From contig NZ_JAJQQS010000003.1 in the NCBI RefSeq assembly GCF_021228125.1, positions 558,001 to 622,000 on the forward strand: DNA of 64,000 nt, in the 5' to 3' direction. Under the pieces are notes generated by a model that did no database searches, was not told the origin of the DNA, and was given only the letters and a program-made list of their open reading frames with translations. This DNA comes from Streptomyces albireticuli. Lineage in GTDB: Bacteria > Actinomycetota > Actinomycetes > Streptomycetales > Streptomycetaceae. Every line of letters begins with the position of its first letter. The stretch's first letter is position 1. Of this stretch, positions 58,386 through 64,000 are shown one piece after another. Made by a program: the position numbers and the translations under genes.

Positions 58386-59149
58386 TGAGGGTCACGACCA
58401 TGGCACGGCCGGCGGCGGCCGTACTGCTCGCCGCCGCCACCCTGTTCACCACGGCGGGCGCCGCCACCGCGGCCTCCCCGAGCCCGGCCGTCTCCGGCGG
58501 CGAGGACGGCGCTCCCACGGAGGCCGGCACCACCTTCCGGACCGCCACCCCCGTCAAGCAGGGGCAGAAGGCCACCGCGAGCGCCTCGACGGGTGACTAC
58601 CTGTACTGGCAGTTCCCGGCCGGCGCCGGACAGCGGGCGACCGCCGAGGCCACCGTGCAGCTGCCCGAGGCGGCCACCCGGCACGGCGGCGCCACCTGGC
58701 AGCTCGACGTCTTCGACGGGCTGCGCCGCCGCCAGGCGTGCGCCTCCGGCGAGCCGACGAAGCGGGCCTTGCGGCAGGACACCACCGTCAAGGTGACGTG
58801 CACGCTGCGGACCGTACGCCCCTGGGCCGACCGGTGGGCCAACGACCCGCTGCCCGGCGCCTACTACGTCCGCCTCACCGTCTCCGACGTGCCCGACCAG
58901 GACCTGGGCCTGCCGGTGAAGGCGGAGCTCCGGGCGGACGCCGAGGACGCGGGCGGCGCCCACGCCGAGGGCGGCGAGGTGGCACCGCTGCACGCGGCCG
59001 CCGTCGCCGAGCCGGAGTCCGGCTGGAACGGCGGCTGGTGGTCCGCCCGCTGGGCGTGGACCGTCGGCGGGGCCGTGCTCGGCGCGCTCGCGGCCATCGG
59101 CGGCTACAAGCTGACCCGCCACCCGCACCGGGCGGCGCGGCAGCAGTGA
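58385..59149 (+). CDS. Membrane-anchored partner of the VWA protein
   Basis: 254 aa. Signal peptide (MARPAAAVLLAAATLFTTAG) and a C-terminal membrane helix (WAWTVGGAVLGALAAIGGYK) with a basic tail enclose a beta-rich extracellular domain (YLYWQFPAGAGQRATAEATV, then DVFDGLRRRQACASG). This domain resembles the post-VWA region of the previous protein (FSEHRWYKVQVKPGQELRTS), suggesting that both carry the same adhesin-like module. GGAGGGCGAACTG precedes the ATG. A bidirectional hairpin follows. Confidence 0.8.
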   Translation: MRVTTMARPAAAVLLAAATLFTTAGAATAASPSPAVSGGEDGAPTEAGTTFRTATPVKQGQKATASASTGDYLYWQFPAGAGQRATAEATVQLPEAATRHGGATWQLDVFDGLRRRQACASGEPTKRALRQDTTVKVTCTLRTVRPWADRWANDPLPGAYYVRLTVSDVPDQDLGLPVKAELRADAEDAGGAHAEGGEVAPLHAAAVAEPESGWNGGWWSARWAWTVGGAVLGALAAIGGYKLTRHPHRAARQQ

Positions 59150-59153
59150 CGAC

Positions 59154-59198
59154 CGGCGGTGAGCGCCCGGGGCCCCGTGCCGCGAGCGCTCACCGCCG
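59154..59198. terminator. Bidirectional hairpin
   Basis: CGGCGGTGAGCGC and GCGCTCACCGCCG form a perfect 13-bp stem between the convergent VWA-partner and protease genes. Confidence 0.78.
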
Positions 59199-60122
59199 TG
59201 CGGGCGGGTCCCCCGCCACCGCGTGCCGGTAGAGCGCGCGCAGGGCCTCCGTGAAGTACGAGCTGTAGGAGATGTCCGGGGTGTCGCCACCGGTGTGGTA
59301 GCCGCCGATCACCCCGATGAGCGCGTACCCGCCGCCCGCCCCGCGTACGAGGAACGGCCCGCCCGACGTACCGCCCACGTACCCCGCGCAGGCGATCTCC
59401 AGGAAGTCGCCCGGGGCCTTGGGGTCGGTGCTGGTCCAGCGGCGGGTCTCGGAGCGGCAGGTCAGCGGCTTCGGGTAGGTGGCGTCGCTGTTGCCCGGAT
59501 AGCCGATCAGCCGTACGTCGCGGTGCCGGTACCCGGGACGGATCCTGAGGTCGAAGCCGCCGACGGCGTCCTCCACGTCCGTGCCGTCGGCCCGCCCGCC
59601 GACCCGCACCACGGTGAAGTCCCAGCGGGCGCCCCCGTCCGTGCCCAGGTCGTAGTACCGCCGGTCGATGTGGATCGCCTCCACGGGGAACACCCCGTGC
59701 GGCTTGAGCCCGTCGTGGTACTGCGGCACGAACGACAGCCGCTTCTTGGTGTCCGGTGAGCGCAGGCAGTGGGCCGCGCTGACCACGAGGTCGCGGTGCG
59801 GGCTCCGGACGACCGTACCGCCGCAGAACCGGCCGGTGCCGCTCCCGTCGGTCCAGAAGAACGTTCCCACCTGCGGCAGCCCGTCGAAGGGCCGGCTCGG
59901 CGGTACGGACGCTCCGGCGGCGGGCCGCTCCCCGGGCCCCTTCGACTCCACGGCCGGGCGCGCGGCGGCCATGCGCGCGGGGGTCCAGTAGGAGGAGGCG
60001 GCGACGGCGGGGGAGCCGCCCGGGGAAGCCGCGGCCCGGGCGGTGACCGGGCCGGGCAGCGACACGGCCAGCAGCCCGGCGAGCACGGTGACCAGGCCGC
60101 GGAGGGCGAGGGGTCTGCGCAT
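59190..60122 (-). CDS. Secreted trypsin-like serine protease
   Basis: 310 aa. Signal peptide (RRPLALRGLVTVLAGLLAVS) and a propeptide-like segment up to about residue 75 precede a chymotrypsin-fold protease domain. The triad is visible: His in VVSAAHCLR, Asp in RWDFTVVRV and Ser in GYVGGTSGGPFLV. Cysteines next to the His and at LTCRSE/EIACAG could pair. The specificity is not clear; glutamyl-endopeptidase-like enzymes share this layout. It is convergent with the VWA pair. Confidence 0.9.
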   Translation of the reverse strand: MRRPLALRGLVTVLAGLLAVSLPGPVTARAAASPGGSPAVAASSYWTPARMAAARPAVESKGPGERPAAGASVPPSRPFDGLPQVGTFFWTDGSGTGRFCGGTVVRSPHRDLVVSAAHCLRSPDTKKRLSFVPQYHDGLKPHGVFPVEAIHIDRRYYDLGTDGGARWDFTVVRVGGRADGTDVEDAVGGFDLRIRPGYRHRDVRLIGYPGNSDATYPKPLTCRSETRRWTSTDPKAPGDFLEIACAGYVGGTSGGPFLVRGAGGGYALIGVIGGYHTGGDTPDISYSSYFTEALRALYRHAVAGDPPARR

Positions 60123-60318
60123 GGGACGGATTCCTCTCCGGATGCGGGCGGGGAGCGTGTCATCGTCCTACGGGTCGTACGCCCGCCGGGAGGCGCCGAC
60201 GCGCCAGAACCGTAAGGGATTTCACCGGTTTCACCGTTCGGCCGGGTGGGCCCGGGTGTCCCGCGCGGATAGCCTGGACCGGCACGGGCGTGTCCGGTGG
60301 CGAGGTGGGGGAGTGGCT

Positions 60319-60726
60319 GTGACGGTCGATCCGGTATCACTGAGCGCGATCACGACCGCGGTGACGGCAGCCGCGGGGTCCGTGGGCACGGAGGCGGGAC
60401 GGCAGGTCTGGGGCTCCCTGGCGGACCTCGCCCGGCGGGCGGTCGGCAGGGGAAGGGGCGAGCCGGCCGCGGAGCCGGTGGCGCTGCCGCTCGATCCGGC
60501 GGACGGGGAGCAGGTGCGGGCGCTGGCGGCGTTGCTGTTCGCGGGGGCGTTGCGGGATCCTCGGCTCGCCGAGGAGTTCAGGACGTGGGCGGCGGAAGCG
60601 AGGTGCCGGCTCCCGGTCGACAACAGCTCGGTGACGAACACGGTCTCGGGTCAGGCCCGGGTGGGTACGCTGATCCAGGGGCGGGACATCGACTGGACGC
60701 CCGGAGGGCCCACCGGGACGCGCTGA
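60319..60726 (+). CDS. Hypothetical protein near the AfsR-type regulator
   Basis: 135 aa. The GTG at 60319 is chosen because GGGGGAG lies 5 bases upstream; 60313 would be too close. The N-terminal part is helical (LSAITTAVTAAAGSVGTEAG), the middle contains EQVRALAALLFAGALRDPRL, and the end reads VDNSSVTNTVSGQARVGTLI followed by QGRDIDW. This tail resembles the N-x-x-SG-x-V-x-G-x-x-(V/I)-Q-x-(R/G)-D-I motif found in Streptomyces proteins linked to signalling NTPases. Function unknown. Confidence 0.62.
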   Translation: MTVDPVSLSAITTAVTAAAGSVGTEAGRQVWGSLADLARRAVGRGRGEPAAEPVALPLDPADGEQVRALAALLFAGALRDPRLAEEFRTWAAEARCRLPVDNSSVTNTVSGQARVGTLIQGRDIDWTPGGPTGTR

Positions 60727-60762
60727 ACGGTCCCGGCGGGCACAGACGGGGGTCAGGAAGCG

Positions 60763-60840
60763 ATGCACACCCCGAGGATGCGCATGAACGTGCTGAACAA
60801 GGGGTCGCCTCTCAACGTGCTGACGAATACGTACAGTTGA
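60763..60840 (+). CDS. 25-aa peptide ORF
   Basis: ATG at 60763 preceded by AGGAAGCG; the peptide begins MHTPRMRMNVLNKG and ends LNVLTNTYS. GC at third positions is high (22 of 25 codons) although the flank just downstream is AT-rich, which supports real coding. It lies 36 bp after the previous gene and faces the regulator gene. It may be a signalling or effector peptide, or simply chance. A start at MRMNVL, five codons in, is also possible. Confidence 0.4.
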   Translation: MHTPRMRMNVLNKGSPLNVLTNTYS

Positions 60841-60909
60841 GCTGGCGTCATATATTCATACAACGCTCGGGAAGAATATCGATATCCAGCTCCAGGTCAA
60901 GATCCCTGA

Positions 60910-63900
60910 TCAAGAAAGCTCGAGTTCGGTCGACTCCTGATCGATCTCGCTTGATCGCGACCTGCTCAGGCGATGCCTGATCGCCTCCGCCGCGCGCCGC
61001 AACTCCCGCGCCTCCACCGGCGCCCCCGTGGCCTCCCGGAGCTCCGCCAGCCGGTCCAGCGTCCCCGCCTCCTCCAGCGGCGAATCCACCCGCCGGTTGA
61101 CGGCCAGCGCCGCCGTCAGGTGCTCTTCCGCCTTACGGAAACGCCCGGTCCGGGTCTCCGCGGCGGCCAGGTCACGCAGCGCGTGCCCCTCCTCCTGCGC
61201 CGCGCCGATCCGGCGTGCCAGGGCGAGCGCCGCCCACTGGTGGGCCATGTCCTCCTCGTCCTGGCCCGCCCGGCCCAGGGCCCGGCCCAGGGTGTTGAGG
61301 GCGATGGACTCGTGGCGGCGGTCCGCGATGTCGCGGAAAGTGGCCAGCGCCTGGCGGCACAGGGCCAGCGGCTGTTCCACCTCGCCGGAGCGCATCAGCG
61401 CGTTCGCCAGGTTCATCTCGACCGTCGCCCGGTTGGCGCGGCCGCCCACCGCGCGGGCCAGGGCCAGCGCCTGTGTGTACGCGCGGATCGCCCGGTCCTC
61501 CAGGCCCAGCAGGGAGTAGATCTCACCGGTGTTGTTCAGGGCCTGGCCCTGACCCCGGCGGTCGTCGATCTCACGGAAGCGGGAGAGGGCGTCCAGGAAG
61601 CACTCCAGCGCCTCCGGGTGCCGCCCCAGCTCGAAGAGGGCGAAACCCATGTTGTTGAGGCAGCGCGCCTGCTGTAATCGGTCGGAGGTGCGCATGTGGA
61701 TCGACAGCGCCTCCTGGACGAAGGCCAGCGCCTCGTGGTTGCGCCCCGTGTAGAGATGGGGCAGCGCGAGGCAGCGCAGCGCCTCCGGTTCGGCCTCGCG
61801 GTCGCCCGTCGCCCGGGACAGGGCGAGGGCCCTGCCCGCCTCGGCGACGGCCTCGTCGTAGCGCGCGGCGGCGTTGCGCGCGGCGCTGAGGTCGAGCAGG
61901 GAACGGGCCTCGGCCCGGCGGTCCTCCGCGTCCCGCCAGTACGCCACGGCATGCTCGTGCAGCGGCTCGGCCACCGTCCACAGACCCTCGGACTCCAGGA
62001 AACCGCCGAGGACGTGGGCGAGCAGCGCGGCCCGGCGCGGCGGGGCGCAGCGCCGCGCGTGGTCGACGAGCGCGAGCAGGTTGGCGGCCTCGGTGGCGAA
62101 CCACTCCCGAGGGCCCGCCGGGTCCAGCCACGCGGGCGCCTCGGCCGGCGGGCGGGCGAGGGCGACCGCGGTCCGGGCGCGGTGCGGGAACAGCGCGCGG
62201 TCGGCGCGGTCCGCGCAGAAGAGGTAGAAGTCCGTGAGCCGTCCCACGGCCCGCTCGTCGCCGCCGGGGTCGTCGACGTGTTCGGTGGCCACGAGCGTAC
62301 GGGCGTACTCGCGCAGCAGGTCGTGGATGCGGTAGCGGTACGGAGTGGGCTCCTCCAGCAGGTGGAAGTTCAGCAGGTCCTCCAGAACGCGTTCCGTGTC
62401 GTCGAACGGGAGTCCGGTGAGCGCGGCGGCCGCGTAGACACCGAACTCCGAGCCGATGTGCAGGCTGAGCCGGTGGAACGCGCTCTGCTGCACCGGGGTC
62501 AGGGACCGGTAGGAGAAGGCGAACGTACGGGCCAGGTCCCGGGAGCCGTCGCGGATCTCGGCGAGGCGGCCGGGCCGCGCGAGCCGGTCCACGAGGTCGC
62601 GCGCCGTCCACGAGCCGTGGCAGAGGAACCGGCTCGCCGCCATCTCGATGGCCAGCGGGAGATAGCCGCACAGCCGGACGATCTCGGCCGTCTGCGCCTC
62701 ATCGGCCGGGCGCCGGGCCCCCACACGGTCGTGGAAGAGGGCGACGGCCTCGGCCCGGCGCAGGACGTCCAGGGAGATGGGCCGGACCCCGGGCAGGCCG
62801 GTGAGCCGCCGTCTGCTGGTGATGACGATCTGCGAGGGGGTGGCGCCGGGCAGCAGCGGGCGCACCTGCTCGGGCCCGGCGGCGTCGTCCAGTACGACGA
62901 TCGCGTGCCGGTCGGCCAGCAGGGTGCGCCACAGGGCCGTCAGTTCGTCCAGCTGCCGCGGGAGCCGGTCGGCGGGTACGCCGATCAGCCGCAGGAGCCG
63001 GCCCAGCGCGGCCTCCGGGGTGAGCGGCTCCTGGAAGGACGCGTGCGCGCCGAGGTTGAGGTAGAGGCGCCCGTCGGGGAAGCGGTCCCGCAGCTCGTGC
63101 GCGGTGTGGACGGCGAGTGCGGTCTTGCCTACGCCCGCCATGCCGTCGATCGCCTCCAGGGCCACGACGGCGCGCGGGGTGCCCGACGCCGGGGTCAGGG
63201 CGGTGGCGAGCCGGTGGAGCTCGTCCGTCCGGCCCACCCAGGGGATGTCGTGCGGCAGGTTGTCGGGCACGGTCGTCCGCTCCCGGAGCCCGTCGTCCCC
63301 GCCCGCCCGGGGCAGCAGCCGGACCGCGGGCGAGCCGTTGAGGATGCCGTGCTGGACGCGCTGGAGCTCCTCGCCCGGGTCGGTGCCGTGCTCGGTGACC
63401 AGCCGGTGGGTGACCTGCCGGAGCAGGTGGGTCGCCTCGGCGGTGCGGCCGCAGCCGTGCAGGGCCAGCGCGAGGTGCCCGGCCAGCGCCTCGTGGGTCG
63501 GGTGCCGGGCGGCCAGCGCCGACAGCTCCGGCACGGCGTCGGCGAAGCGGCCCAGCCGCAGGTCGAGGCCGGCCCGGGTGAGGGCGGCCGCCAGGCCCGC
63601 GGCCTCGGCCGTGGCGCGCACGTGCTCGGCCCAGGAGCCGGACAGCCCGGTCAGCGGCTCGCCGCGCCACAGCCGGCCCGCCTCGTCCAGCAGCCGGAGC
63701 GCCTGCTCCGCGTCGCCGCTCTCCGCCAGCGCGCGGGCCCGCGTGGTCAGGCTCAGATAGCGGCGCACGTCGACGGACTCGGGGTCGGCCTCCAGGACGT
63801 ACGTGTGGGCGTGGTTGGTGAGCGCCGGGGCGTCCGGGCCGCCGACCTTGCGGAGCGCGGTGCGGATGCGGGAGGCGTAGGTGTACAGGTTCTCCCGGGC

Positions 63901-64000
63901 GCGGCGCGGCGGGTCGTCGTCCCAGATCCGGTGGATCAGGGTGTCCAGGCTCACCGGGCGGCCCACGTCGTACGCCAGGGCCGCGAGCGTGCAGCGCGCC
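60910..64000 (-). CDS. AfsR/SARP-family regulator with NB-ARC and TPR domains (5' end outside window)
   Basis: At least 1018 residues are seen, and the frame continues past the right edge (LAALAYDVGRPVSLDTL), so the N-terminus is missing. The order is an OmpR-type winged helix (VSLDTLIHRIWDDDPPRRAR), a bacterial transcriptional activation domain (about 70-215), an NB-ARC ATPase with Walker A GMAGVGKTAL and Walker B AIVVLDDA, and about 9 TPR-like repeats from about residue 640. Large SARPs of this type activate antibiotic genes and sense signals through the ATPase/TPR part. The PKS 55 kb away is not obviously its target. Confidence 0.92.
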   Translation of the reverse strand, partial: ARCTLAALAYDVGRPVSLDTLIHRIWDDDPPRRARENLYTYASRIRTALRKVGGPDAPALTNHAHTYVLEADPESVDVRRYLSLTTRARALAESGDAEQALRLLDEAGRLWRGEPLTGLSGSWAEHVRATAEAAGLAAALTRAGLDLRLGRFADAVPELSALAARHPTHEALAGHLALALHGCGRTAEATHLLRQVTHRLVTEHGTDPGEELQRVQHGILNGSPAVRLLPRAGGDDGLRERTTVPDNLPHDIPWVGRTDELHRLATALTPASGTPRAVVALEAIDGMAGVGKTALAVHTAHELRDRFPDGRLYLNLGAHASFQEPLTPEAALGRLLRLIGVPADRLPRQLDELTALWRTLLADRHAIVVLDDAAGPEQVRPLLPGATPSQIVITSRRRLTGLPGVRPISLDVLRRAEAVALFHDRVGARRPADEAQTAEIVRLCGYLPLAIEMAASRFLCHGSWTARDLVDRLARPGRLAEIRDGSRDLARTFAFSYRSLTPVQQSAFHRLSLHIGSEFGVYAAAALTGLPFDDTERVLEDLLNFHLLEEPTPYRYRIHDLLREYARTLVATEHVDDPGGDERAVGRLTDFYLFCADRADRALFPHRARTAVALARPPAEAPAWLDPAGPREWFATEAANLLALVDHARRCAPPRRAALLAHVLGGFLESEGLWTVAEPLHEHAVAYWRDAEDRRAEARSLLDLSAARNAAARYDEAVAEAGRALALSRATGDREAEPEALRCLALPHLYTGRNHEALAFVQEALSIHMRTSDRLQQARCLNNMGFALFELGRHPEALECFLDALSRFREIDDRRGQGQALNNTGEIYSLLGLEDRAIRAYTQALALARAVGGRANRATVEMNLANALMRSGEVEQPLALCRQALATFRDIADRRHESIALNTLGRALGRAGQDEEDMAHQWAALALARRIGAAQEEGHALRDLAAAETRTGRFRKAEEHLTAALAVNRRVDSPLEEAGTLDRLAELREATGAPVEARELRRAAEAIRHRLSRSRSSEIDQESTELELS

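Overview
The window reads as chromosomal DNA of a Streptomyces species or a very close relative. It is GC-rich with strong third-position GC bias and frequent GTG starts. It carries hallmark genes: a chaplin, an AfsR/SARP regulator, a SpoIIE-type phosphatase, a SigB/F/G-type sigma factor, a modular polyketide synthase (PKS) and an actinobacterial cobalamin gene set.

Layout. (1) 1-4.9 kb: the 3' end of a modular type I PKS. The last module is unusual: an intact KS, an AT that has lost its nucleophile and a large internal stretch, and a C-terminal SnoaL/NTF2-like domain, with no final ACP or thioesterase. A frameshift lies just before the last part. (2) 5-13.5 kb: D-Ala-D-Ala carboxypeptidase, a small-peptide/ABC-exporter/small-membrane-protein operon, a secreted DUF4360 protein, an RsbW-like ATPase, a PAS-PAS-GAF-PP2C phosphatase and a secreted barrel protein. 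(3) 13.6-21.7 kb: a ribose operon (lacI-rbsA-rbsC-rbsB-rbsK) with paired LacI operators, next to a phosphoketolase. Together they form a route from pentose to acetyl-phosphate.

(4) 22-32.4 kb: an accessory, decayed island. It holds two paralogous mini-operons (Cys/His-rich small protein plus a coupled 178-216 aa protein) with similar inverted repeats and an XRE/TPR regulator. It also holds an IS5-family end fragment, a duplicated serine-hydrolase tail, a DUF6221 gene with an in-frame TAG, a palindromic operator, a polymorphic toxin/immunity pair, a gene broken by an 8-bp duplication, and a truncated, frameshifted integrase. (5) 32.4-56.2 kb: the cobalamin region in three blocks (cobM-cobL; cbiD and cobK; cobIJ-cobH-cobG and riboswitch-cobN). 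Between them sit a tsaD-alaS pair, two SDR-type proteins, a chaplin with a histidine-rich tail, a sigma factor and a candidate toxin-antitoxin pair. (6) 56.3-64 kb: an SDR with two likely TetR-type operators, a secreted/membrane VWA pair, a secreted trypsin-like protease, two small ORFs, and an AfsR/SARP-type regulator running off the right edge.

No rRNA, tRNA or CRISPR array was recognised by eye. All homology statements come from reading motifs and recalled family patterns; no database search was run.
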